Positions 27,101 through 32,240 of a stretch of 36,554 bases of DNA are shown in pieces; position 1 is the stretch's first letter; the number at the start of each line of letters is the position of its first letter. A program made the translations under genes and the position numbers. Below the pieces are notes generated by a model, which did not search any database, had not been told where the DNA came from, and saw nothing but the letters and a program-made list of their open reading frames with translations. The stretch covers positions 1-36,554 of the forward strand of contig WQYC01000028.1 in NCBI GenBank assembly GCA_009781425.1, given 5' to 3'. Source of the DNA: Oscillospiraceae bacterium (GTDB taxonomy: Bacteria; Bacillota; Clostridia; Oscillospirales; Ruminococcaceae).

Positions 27101-27298
27101 AAGGCCTTCGACATTATACGCCGCCTTGAACCGCTGCTCAAAGAGGGAAGCTCGGAAGCCACCGACCTTGCCGACGAGGTGAAGGCGACGTTCACGAGAG
27201 AGCAAAGCGAAGAAATGGTGCTTTATTTACTAGATTACGAATTTGACGCCGCGCTGAAGGAGCTAATGAAAATAAAACGGCAATTAGAGGGAGAATAA
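24146..27298 (+). CDS. Membrane hybrid histidine kinase (two PAS, HisKA, HATPase, REC, HPt)
   Basis: A 1,050-residue sensor kinase. Two membrane helices (about 9-32 and 165-189) enclose an extracytoplasmic sensor of about 130 residues resembling a Cache-like domain (SGFAPVFDARGNVIAVAGADIS). Two PAS domains follow (about 210-320, containing the CGFC pair, and 325-445), then HisKA with H474 in SHEIRTPMNG, HATPase (about 580-700), a receiver with D775 in ILMDIHMP, an HPt with H912 in AHTLKGVAV, and a helical tail. It probably detects an external signal and phosphorylates the operon's small receivers. The signal is unknown. It sits five bases after the single-domain regulator. Confidence 0.92.
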   Translation: MAQNISRKITIFLIVLLIAYALVEGVLGFAVYISDNTKAYAENALTIAEAAASDNAGIALLTAGTQASAVYMLEKSGNDSEYILLALGSAEISAGTTVNAAALAPQISIAFNEGKTSSTGIYEAYGDKLISGFAPVFDARGNVIAVAGADISAEKLYLDALYYAVRKVLISAGFLSVIGCLIALFVFGRRSKLASADLKETRVTDNSASVIENIDSLVYATDIETHELLFANSKLLKTIGLSASEAVGKKCWEVIGKGGAPCGFCRLPRLLADKSQKAYEWEHYDEKTAKWFLSRGSLIKWTDGRTAHFKIATDVTTLKAYEEQMKYFSAIIATSDAGIIVNDRRGHIQEWNIGATHILGYERNEVIGRSPKDFNPPASHKYIENIISRIISGEHIHHSEEMRLHKNGKKVFCSITYTPIMDDKGLVSGYVSVFHDVSERVRKKRMQEDALHEAVLNASETSRLKSMFLANMSHEIRTPMNGIIGLTELALEGGGLTEKTIDYLTKIRSSAVGLLDIINDILDISKIEAGKSELESFAFTFGDVFKSCEVISELKEKNEDVKLIFNCGELAAEVVLGDPTKLRQIFMNLLSNAIKFTSKGSVELSAEVAERREDSVVVRFAVKDTGIGMNEKQIQRALEPFVQADASTTRRYGGTGLGLSITNALLEMMGAGLIVESEEGEGSTFSFTLTFKIASKSAPIIVNFEDYNKENEDKKPVFAAEALVCEDNSINRQVIEEHLMRIGINPIIAENGKIGVNMAKTRMRTGKPFDIILMDIHMPVMDGLEAMQKLIEAGSETPVIAMTANAMPEDRELTLQSGMSDYICKPFTARDLWSCLLRFLKPIRYDEIIPSTVTGDRNEVIDGVSGLEKSAGDPGLYKKIKTDFYFKNLKTMEVIEEAVSRGDFVTAHRLAHTLKGVAVLIGAVRLGEAARSAEKFYADGVDDAEALAVMRERLDAVLEALSEQAFESRKESEKADFAVTQTNIVKAFDIIRRLEPLLKEGSSEATDLADEVKATFTREQSEEMVLYLLDYEFDAALKELMKIKRQLEGE

Positions 27299-27300
27299 TT

Positions 27301-28152
27301 ATGAGCAAGGAAAAAAAGTTTAAAATCTTAGCAGTAGACGATGAAAAAGCGAATCTTGACCTTTTGATTCATATACTCAAGGATACTTATATCGTCTATC
27401 CGGCGAAATCGGGTGAAGCGGCTTTGAAAAAAGCGGCAGAAATTCAGCCTGACCTCATTCTGCTTGACGTAATTATGCCCGAGATGAACGGCTTTGAGGT
27501 TTTGGAGAAGCTTAAAGCCGATGACCTCACCCAGCATATACCTGTGTTTTTCATCACCGCGCTCAACAATACCGAGGACGAAAAGCGCGCGCTGGGTCTC
27601 GGCGCGGTGGATTATATAGTCAAGCCTTTTAATGCGGACATGGTGAAGGTGCGAATAAAAACACAATTGCAATTAATTAAATATATGCGAACTATCGAGG
27701 AACTCGGTATGTTCGATGAATTAACAGGTATGCCGAACAGAAAAAGCTTCGATAAACAGCTCATGGTTGAGTGGGGGCGGGCAGTAAGGGAGAAAACCCC
27801 TGTAAGCCTCATCATGATTGACGTTGACGAAGGCGAGGAGAACGCCTTAATTGAAGTCGCGGGCGTAATTAACGCGCGGCTCAAGCGGGTGACAGACGTT
27901 CACGCGCGCTACAGCGAAACGATGTTTGCGATTATTCTGCCTAACACGAACAGAGACGGCGCGGCGATTGTCGCGGAGGATATTATTAAAGGCGTGAAGG
28001 CGCTTACGCTTGAGGAGGGCGTTCAAATCACGCTCAGCGTCGGGATTTCCTCAACACAGCCCAAGCATGACGACCCGATTTCGTACTTTGTTTTGCAAGC
28101 GGACAGGAATCTTTTTAAGGCTAAAGCAGAAAAAAACACGGTTTCTTATTAA
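27301..28152 (+). CDS. Response regulator with degenerate GGDEF domain
   Basis: The 283-residue protein has a normal receiver (residues 1-122; DD at 13-14, D56 in LLDVIMPEMNG, Lys of VKPF), a helical linker and a GGDEF-family domain (about 135-283; FDELTGMPNRKSF at the start, TLSVGISS near the end). The diguanylate cyclase signature is lost: the GGDEF position reads SETMF (205-209) in RYSETMFAIILP, and the metal-binding segment after IMIDVD is shortened by about a dozen residues. It should not make c-di-GMP and may act as a binding or dimerisation module instead. It starts 2 bp after the kinase and is followed by a terminator. Confidence 0.88.
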   Translation: MSKEKKFKILAVDDEKANLDLLIHILKDTYIVYPAKSGEAALKKAAEIQPDLILLDVIMPEMNGFEVLEKLKADDLTQHIPVFFITALNNTEDEKRALGLGAVDYIVKPFNADMVKVRIKTQLQLIKYMRTIEELGMFDELTGMPNRKSFDKQLMVEWGRAVREKTPVSLIMIDVDEGEENALIEVAGVINARLKRVTDVHARYSETMFAIILPNTNRDGAAIVAEDIIKGVKALTLEEGVQITLSVGISSTQPKHDDPISYFVLQADRNLFKAKAEKNTVSY

Positions 28153-28164
28153 TTTAAAAAACAG

Positions 28165-28199
28165 CAAAAAAGAACTCGTTTTTAAAACGAGTTCTTTTT
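28165..28199. terminator. Bidirectional terminator between convergent genes
   Basis: A near-perfect stem (aaaaagaactcgttttt pairing with aaaacgagttcttttt) with A- and T-runs on both sides, between the stops at 28152 and 28215. Confidence 0.9.
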
Positions 28200-28214
28200 A
28201 TTTTAATTTAATTT

Positions 28215-29768
28215 TTAATCATCGGAAACAGAGCTTTTATATTCGGTCAAGAACTTTTTCAGAACCAAAGCCATGAGCACAGCTCCTATAACCCGCAGAA
28301 TTCCGACTGCGCCGATTGCGTTATCGCCGAGCGAAACTATGATACTTACAAGGTCAAGCCCCGCATACGCGAAGATAATCAGCGGCAGATTGTAATTAAT
28401 ATTTTCGTTGTACTTGCCTGTGGTTATGATGGATTTTAAGCTGTCAGCGAGCTTAATCACGCCGAGGCTTGCCGCGATTCCCGCTATTGTCACTAAAATC
28501 GCAACTATCATTGCTACAGCGCCCGCGCTCAGGCTGACAATCGTGAACGAAATCAGCGCGGCGACGTTAGCGAAGCAGGCGAACTTAACAAAGTTAAAGC
28601 CCGGAGCGGATTTGCGCGGCTCTGATGTTCCAGCGAAGGTTCCGCTGTTGAGGATAAATCCGACGCCGAATAAAACGATTGGCAAAAGCATAACAACGTG
28701 CAGAATTGCGTCGATTCCGAGTCCGTCTACGCCGCGCGTTACGCCGTCGATTCTGATAAACATTACAATCAAGGAGAACAGCGTATAAAGCCCCGCTCCT
28801 GCTAAGAACATCATGTTTTTACCGTAGCCTACCGCCATGTTGAGGTAGTCGGTATCGGCGTCGCCTGTGAACTTCTTCATCTTGGCGTCAGCATTAGGCT
28901 TTTTCGCCGGCTCTGCTTTTTTAACGGGTTCTTCTTTTTTGACTTCTTCTACTTTCTTAGCTTCATCGGCTTTCTTGGCTTCATCGGCTTTTTTAGCTTC
29001 TTCTGCCTTCTTAGCTTCTTCAGCTTTCTTAGCTTCATCGGCTTTCTTAGCTTCATCGGCTTTCTTAGCTTCTTCAGCTTCCTTCGCCTTTTGTGCTTCT
29101 TCTGCCTTTTTGGCTTCTAAAGCGATTCTCGCTTCTTCTTCTTTTTTAGCTTCTTCGGCTTTTCTTGCTTCCTCTGCAAGTCTTGCTTCTTCGGCTTCTT
29201 TTGCTTTTTGGGCTTCTTCTGCCGCTTTTTCTTCCTCGGCTTGCTGTGCTAATTTCCACGGCGGCGGTGTGTCTTCCTTCGTCGCGTGATAATATTCGCC
29301 CCTGTGAGCCTCGCCGTCGTCTTCCTCGGAAGCAGACTCAAGCTCAGCCAAAGCGAGCTCTAAGTCCGAAGCGTCTTCAACCTCGGGCTCGGGCTCCGGC
29401 TCGGGCTTTATTTCTTCAATTATAAAGTCGGACAAGCTGTCGCTGACCGCAGGCTTCGGTGCGGGCGCGGAATCTATTATGAAAGCGGACATATCGTCGT
29501 CTTCGTCTTGCGGGACGTCGGAGACGCCGTCCCCTACATCGGGCGCGGGTGCGGATTCCATTATGAAATCGGACATATCGTCAGCCGGCTCGGGAGCGGG
29601 TGTTGTTACCTCGGGCGCGGCAGGAAGGGGCGCAGAAGAGTCTGACGCGGGCGCGTCACCTTCACCTGATGCGTAAGTACGAGTGTCAACTATTTCCTCT
29701 GAACCACAGTTGTAACAATTCGTGCCTGCTTTAAATTGAATACGTCCGCAGCCTTTACAAAGTTTCAT
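28215..29768 (-). CDS. Zinc-ribbon / disordered / KEA-repeat membrane protein
   Basis: This 517-residue protein has four parts. First is an N-terminal zinc ribbon with C4, C7, C18 and C21. A long acidic, Pro/Ala-rich disordered region (about 35-175) holds three copies of a short motif (M/L-S-D/A-F-I-M/I at 65-70, 93-98 and 112-117). A Lys/Glu/Ala-rich stretch of KKADEA/KKAEEA repeats (about 178-305) is probably an extended helix or coiled coil. A C-terminal membrane domain of about six helices spans about 320-505. No enzyme motif is visible; it may be a membrane-tethered scaffold. A strong AAAGGAG precedes ATG. It converges on the phosphorelay operon and shares a nearly identical promoter with it. 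Confidence 0.82.
   Translation of the reverse strand: MKLCKGCGRIQFKAGTNCYNCGSEEIVDTRTYASGEGDAPASDSSAPLPAAPEVTTPAPEPADDMSDFIMESAPAPDVGDGVSDVPQDEDDDMSAFIIDSAPAPKPAVSDSLSDFIIEEIKPEPEPEPEVEDASDLELALAELESASEEDDGEAHRGEYYHATKEDTPPPWKLAQQAEEEKAAEEAQKAKEAEEARLAEEARKAEEAKKEEEARIALEAKKAEEAQKAKEAEEAKKADEAKKADEAKKAEEAKKAEEAKKADEAKKADEAKKVEEVKKEEPVKKAEPAKKPNADAKMKKFTGDADTDYLNMAVGYGKNMMFLAGAGLYTLFSLIVMFIRIDGVTRGVDGLGIDAILHVVMLLPIVLFGVGFILNSGTFAGTSEPRKSAPGFNFVKFACFANVAALISFTIVSLSAGAVAMIVAILVTIAGIAASLGVIKLADSLKSIITTGKYNENINYNLPLIIFAYAGLDLVSIIVSLGDNAIGAVGILRVIGAVLMALVLKKFLTEYKSSVSDD
28950..29080. repeat. 18-bp minisatellite encoding KKA(D/E)EA repeats
   Basis: About seven tandem copies of an 18-base unit, read on the minus strand as six-residue KKADEA or KKAEEA. 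Copies differ mostly at third positions and at Asp/Glu. Less regular copies continue to about 29240. Such arrays expand and contract easily, so the repeat number may vary between strains or be misassembled. Confidence 0.8.
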
Positions 29769-29847
29769 TTACAGTTTCTCCTTTGAATTATATTTATCGG
29801 ATTATCGGAATTGTTCTTTCAGTTTATAATCCGGAACATATATATCC

Positions 29848-29876
29848 ATTCTACTATATTAAACGCAAAAAGTAAA
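29848..29876 (-). promoter_or_regulatory. Promoter of the zinc-ribbon/KEA gene
   Basis: On the minus strand TTTACT (29876-29871), 17-bp spacer and TAGAAT (29853-29848), about 80 bp before the start codon. Spacer and boxes match the promoter at 21804-21832 at 26 of 29 positions. Confidence 0.7.
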
Positions 29877-29937
29877 GAGTATTTTTAAAAAAATGTTGAA
29901 ATCTACGGAAAAATTTGAAATTTTTTCAAAAAAGTAC

Positions 29938-29981
29938 TTGACATGACGTAGTAATTGTGATATTATGGGAATATAATTACT
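29938..29981 (+). promoter_or_regulatory. padR promoter and possible PadR operator
   Basis: TTGACA (29938-29943), 17-bp spacer and TATTAT (29961-29966). The inverted repeat agtaatt (29950-29956) and aattact (29975-29981) straddles the -10 box. PadR proteins usually repress their own operon from such dyads, so autoregulation is a reasonable inference. Confidence 0.7.
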
Positions 29982-29993
29982 TTGTGTGGCGTA

Positions 29994-30058
29994 GTAGGGG
30001 CGACCCTATGTGGTCGCCCGCATGAAAATAACGGGACGCCACACAGGGCGTCCCCTAC
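29994..30058. repeat. 65-bp nested-hairpin repeat in the padR leader
   Basis: Outer inverted repeats gtagggg (29994-30000) and cccctac (30052-30058) enclose two further perfect hairpins: gggcgacc/ggtcgccc (29998-30019) and gggacgcc/ggcgtccc (30033-30054), each with a six-base loop. The three-armed design is that of a REP- or MITE-like element. It lies in the transcribed leader, eight bases before the padR ribosome site. Confidence 0.85.
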
Positions 30059-30078
30059 AGGAAGACGGAGGTGGTTAT

Positions 30079-30423
30079 GTGATTAGCAGTGAGGTCATTC
30101 GCGGTTATATTGACCTGATGATTCTCTGCGTTTTGTGCACAGGCGAGTCTTACGGGTACGAAATCGGCAAATCAATCCGCGAAATCACCGAGGGCGAATA
30201 CATTATTAAGGAAACCACGCTGTATTCAGCTTTTGCGAGAATGGAAAAGGCGGGGCTGATTGAATCCTTTCCAGGCAGCGTGACCCACGGGAAGCCGCGA
30301 ACGTACTACAGAATTACCGAGCGCGGCAGAGAATTCCGCGAGGAAAAGCGGGAAGAATGGGCTTTTACTAAAAAAATCATCAGTAAATTTATAGAAATGG
30401 AGAATAAAAATGGAAACGATTAA
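30079..30423 (+). CDS. PadR-family transcriptional regulator
   Basis: A 114-residue winged-helix repressor. From the GTG start it reads (M)ISSEVIRGYIDLMIL, the usual start of this subgroup, then SYGYEIGKSI, the recognition segment KETTLYSAFARMEKAGLI and the wing GKPRTYYRITERG. The frame is open from 30010, but that region is the nested-hairpin repeat; GGAGGT at 30067-30072 sits six bases before the GTG at 30079, which is therefore the start. It overlaps its membrane partner by 14 bp. PadR/DUF1700 pairs commonly respond to envelope or drug stress, though the ligand here is unknown. Confidence 0.92.
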   Translation: MISSEVIRGYIDLMILCVLCTGESYGYEIGKSIREITEGEYIIKETTLYSAFARMEKAGLIESFPGSVTHGKPRTYYRITERGREFREEKREEWAFTKKIISKFIEMENKNGND

Positions 30424-31519
30424 AATTTACCTTGAAACAATGTTCTCGGCACTTCCGAAAACAGAAGAAGTCGCAAGGCTCAAAAGCGAGCTTCTTGTCA
30501 GCATGGAGGAGAAATACAACGAGCTCAAAGCCGCAGGCAAATCCGAGAACGAAGCAGTCGGGACGGTAATATCCGAGTTTGGCAACGTCGATGAGCTTAC
30601 GGAGGAAATGGGAATCAGAAGCGCGGAGGAAGCAGATGACGGAGAAATTTATTTAACGCGCGACGAAACGATGGAATACTTAGCGGTGATGAAAAGAAGC
30701 GGCTTCTGGTTCGGAATCGGTGTGTGGCTGATTATGACGGGCGTTGCGCTGTTGATTTTAATCGGCGGCTACGGCGTTGTGAACGAGCCTGTGAATAGCT
30801 TAGTCGATGCGATAAGCCTTGTGGGTGAAACTGTAAGCGACGCTGTTAATGCAGTTTTAAGCGGCAGCGAAACAGAAGAAAGAGACTTCAGAGGCGCGGT
30901 CGGGGTTTTTGTTCTGCTTATGTTTATTGCAGGCGCTGTGCCGCTCTTCATCGTTCACGGCATGAAGCTTGAGCCTTACGAGGTTCTTGAATCAAAAAAA
31001 GTCCGCCTTGACACCGAGACACGTGCGGAAATTGAAATGCTTGACCGTGAGAATAATTCGCGCTTCGTTTGGAGCATGGCGGGCGGCGTTGCGCTGATTT
31101 TGTTCGCGGTGGCTGCTTTTATTCTTTTCGGCGTAATTGTCGCAGATGAGTACGGAAGCGCGCTTCTGTCACTCATGCTTTTCGCAATCGGCTTAGCTGT
31201 TTATATATTTATAACTGCGGGAATGAAAAAAGGTGCATATGAGTGCCTGCTCGGCAAAGGCGATTACGCGAGTATTCACAAAAAAATAAATAGCTATGCA
31301 AGCAATAATTCAAGAAGAATGGAAAGAATCATCGGTGTTGCGGCGGCGTTCTTCTGGCCCTTGGTGGTCGCGGCGTATTTACTGTGGAGCTTCGTCAGCG
31401 GCGACTGGCATATAACGTGGGTGGTTTGGCCCATCTGCGGCTTGATATTCGGCGCGTTCGCAGGGGCAATCGGCGCGTATTACAGCCTCGGCGGAGGGGA
31501 GAAGAACGAGGGGAGATAA
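30410..31519 (+). CDS. DUF1700-like / permease-prefix-domain membrane protein
   Basis: The 369-residue protein begins with a helical soluble prefix (residues 1-70, LKSELLVSMEEKYNELKAAG, then VISEFGNVDELTEEMG) typical of the small domain found on partners of PadR regulators. About six membrane helices follow (about 99-125, 163-185, 221-245, 251-272, 300-322, 328-350). The biochemical role of this family is not established; it probably senses or buffers membrane stress and is repressed by the upstream PadR. The start has GGAG within the end of padR. Confidence 0.82.
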   Translation: METIKIYLETMFSALPKTEEVARLKSELLVSMEEKYNELKAAGKSENEAVGTVISEFGNVDELTEEMGIRSAEEADDGEIYLTRDETMEYLAVMKRSGFWFGIGVWLIMTGVALLILIGGYGVVNEPVNSLVDAISLVGETVSDAVNAVLSGSETEERDFRGAVGVFVLLMFIAGAVPLFIVHGMKLEPYEVLESKKVRLDTETRAEIEMLDRENNSRFVWSMAGGVALILFAVAAFILFGVIVADEYGSALLSLMLFAIGLAVYIFITAGMKKGAYECLLGKGDYASIHKKINSYASNNSRRMERIIGVAAAFFWPLVVAAYLLWSFVSGDWHITWVVWPICGLIFGAFAGAIGAYYSLGGGEKNEGR

Positions 31520-31545
31520 TTTGCATATTTTTATACTAATGAGTA

Positions 31546-31574
31546 TTGACAAAACAAATTTTATATGTTAAAAT
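31546..31574 (+). promoter_or_regulatory. Promoter of the putative antitoxin RNA
   Basis: A perfect TTGACA (31546-31551), 17-bp spacer and TAAAAT (31569-31574), with extended -10 TATG. No credible protein start with a ribosome site follows before the terminator at 31628-31667, which points to a short non-coding transcript. Confidence 0.75.
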
Positions 31575-31580
31575 AGAATC

Positions 31581-31669
31581 AGACAAAGGCGAAACCTATT
31601 GACGGTTAGCTTTTATGATAAGTTATGAAAATAACCGCACACATTGCTATTGGGGGCGGTTATTTTTCA
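31581..31669 (+). ncRNA. Putative type I antitoxin-like small RNA
   Basis: Bounded by the promoter at 31546-31574 and the hairpin terminator at 31628-31667, this predicted RNA of about 90 nt runs convergent with the peptide gene on the other strand. The overlap covers the last six codons of the peptide and the shared terminator, so the two RNAs are complementary over about 40 nt, including the 17-nt terminator loops. The ends are predictions from promoter and terminator positions; no expression evidence exists here. Confidence 0.5.
31628..31667. terminator. Shared bidirectional terminator of the toxin-antitoxin-like locus
   Basis: A perfect 11-bp stem (aaaataaccgc at 31628-31638 with gcggttatttt at 31656-31666) and a 17-base loop. 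T-rich tails are present on both strands, so it can end both convergent transcripts. The minus-strand arm overlaps the last codons of the peptide gene. Confidence 0.8.
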
Positions 31670-31736
31670 TTTCGTTGAATTTTGCGATTATTTCAATTAC
31701 TGCACGCAGTATCAAATATAAGTATATCAACTCCAT
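31647..31736 (-). CDS. 29-residue hydrophobic peptide, putative type I toxin
   Basis: A small but convincing gene: AAGGAGGTG ends five bases before ATG, and a consensus promoter lies about 90 bp upstream. The peptide reads MELIYLYLILRAVIEIIA followed by a polar, charged end (KFNEMKNNRPQ): one short membrane-spanning helix and a charged tail, the build of Fst-like and clostridial type I toxins. In the mRNA the ribosome site can pair with the sequence just upstream (GCUUCC-GAAA-GGAGGU), which would lower translation, as is common in such toxins. An independent stem (acagtc/gactgt, 31775-31791) lies in the leader. It could also be a small membrane peptide with another role. Confidence 0.65.
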   Translation of the reverse strand: MELIYLYLILRAVIEIIAKFNEMKNNRPQ

Positions 31737-31825
31737 GGCGTCACCTCCTTTCGGAAGCTTCGCTAACCGTCCGTACAGTCGTTTAGACTGTTCGTCTTTA
31801 TAGGAATCACCTTGTCCTTGAATTT

Positions 31826-31854
31826 AATATATCATAATTCAAGAAGAATGTCAA
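31826..31854 (-). promoter_or_regulatory. Promoter of the putative toxin mRNA
   Basis: On the minus strand a perfect TTGACA (31854-31849), 17-bp spacer and TATATT (31831-31826). The predicted leader is about 80 nt. The remaining DNA to 31979 is AT-rich, with an 8-bp inverted repeat (actataaa/tttatagt, near 31886-31916) and the perfect palindrome tgcattgcaatgca (31925-31938), perhaps operators for the phage-like genes downstream. Confidence 0.8.
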
Positions 31855-31979
31855 CACATAATATATAAGTTTTCATTGCTTTGCACTATAAATTATATAA
31901 TATTAAGTTTATAGTATAATTCTTTGCATTGCAATGCACCGCGCTCCTGTGCTATCATGTATCATAGGAGGAATAGGAA

Positions 31980-32240
31980 ATGAAAAGTTCAAAAAACGCC
32001 GCCTTGTTCTTCGCCGAAAACCGAGAAATTATTCTCGCTTTCGGCGAATACTTTTTGGAGAAGTTGTCGGATAAGGAGTTGCTTGACGCCCTCGCCGAAA
32101 AGGACTTAGAAAAGCTTGCGAGAATCTTCAAGCTAATGTTCGACAAGAGCTTCACAGGTGAAGAAAAAACAGAAAAAGAACAGAACCGCACACTCGAAGA
32201 AATCCTCAAAATATTTAAAAAAGAAGGGGAGGTTAATTGA
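31980..32240 (+). CDS. Small helical protein, probable terminase small-subunit-like phage gene
   Basis: An 86-residue all-helical, highly charged protein with no recognisable motif (KLSDKELLDALAEKDLEKLA). It is placed directly before a phage terminase large subunit, with which it overlaps by 4 bp, the usual place of the small terminase subunit or a linked helper that recognises packaging DNA. Its length is short for a complete TerS, and no clear helix-turn-helix is visible, so the call rests on position. A strong AGGAGG precedes ATG. Confidence 0.55.
   Translation: MKSSKNAALFFAENREIILAFGEYFLEKLSDKELLDALAEKDLEKLARIFKLMFDKSFTGEEKTEKEQNRTLEEILKIFKKEGEVN

Noticed and set aside
28950-29240. Repeat array considered as a CRISPR
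   Set aside because: The repeats are tandem, 18 bp, without unique spacers, and encode a KEA-rich coiled region in a real gene.
28867-29289. Plus-strand ORF of repeated ASSAFLASSAF opposite the zinc-ribbon/KEA gene
   Set aside because: It is the complement of the KEA repeats; the minus strand has the ribosome site, zinc ribbon and membrane helices.
31615-31803. 62-residue plus-strand ORF in the toxin-antitoxin-like locus
   Set aside because: No ribosome site precedes its ATG, it crosses the strong terminator at 31628-31667, and it is antisense to the better-supported 29-residue peptide and its leader.
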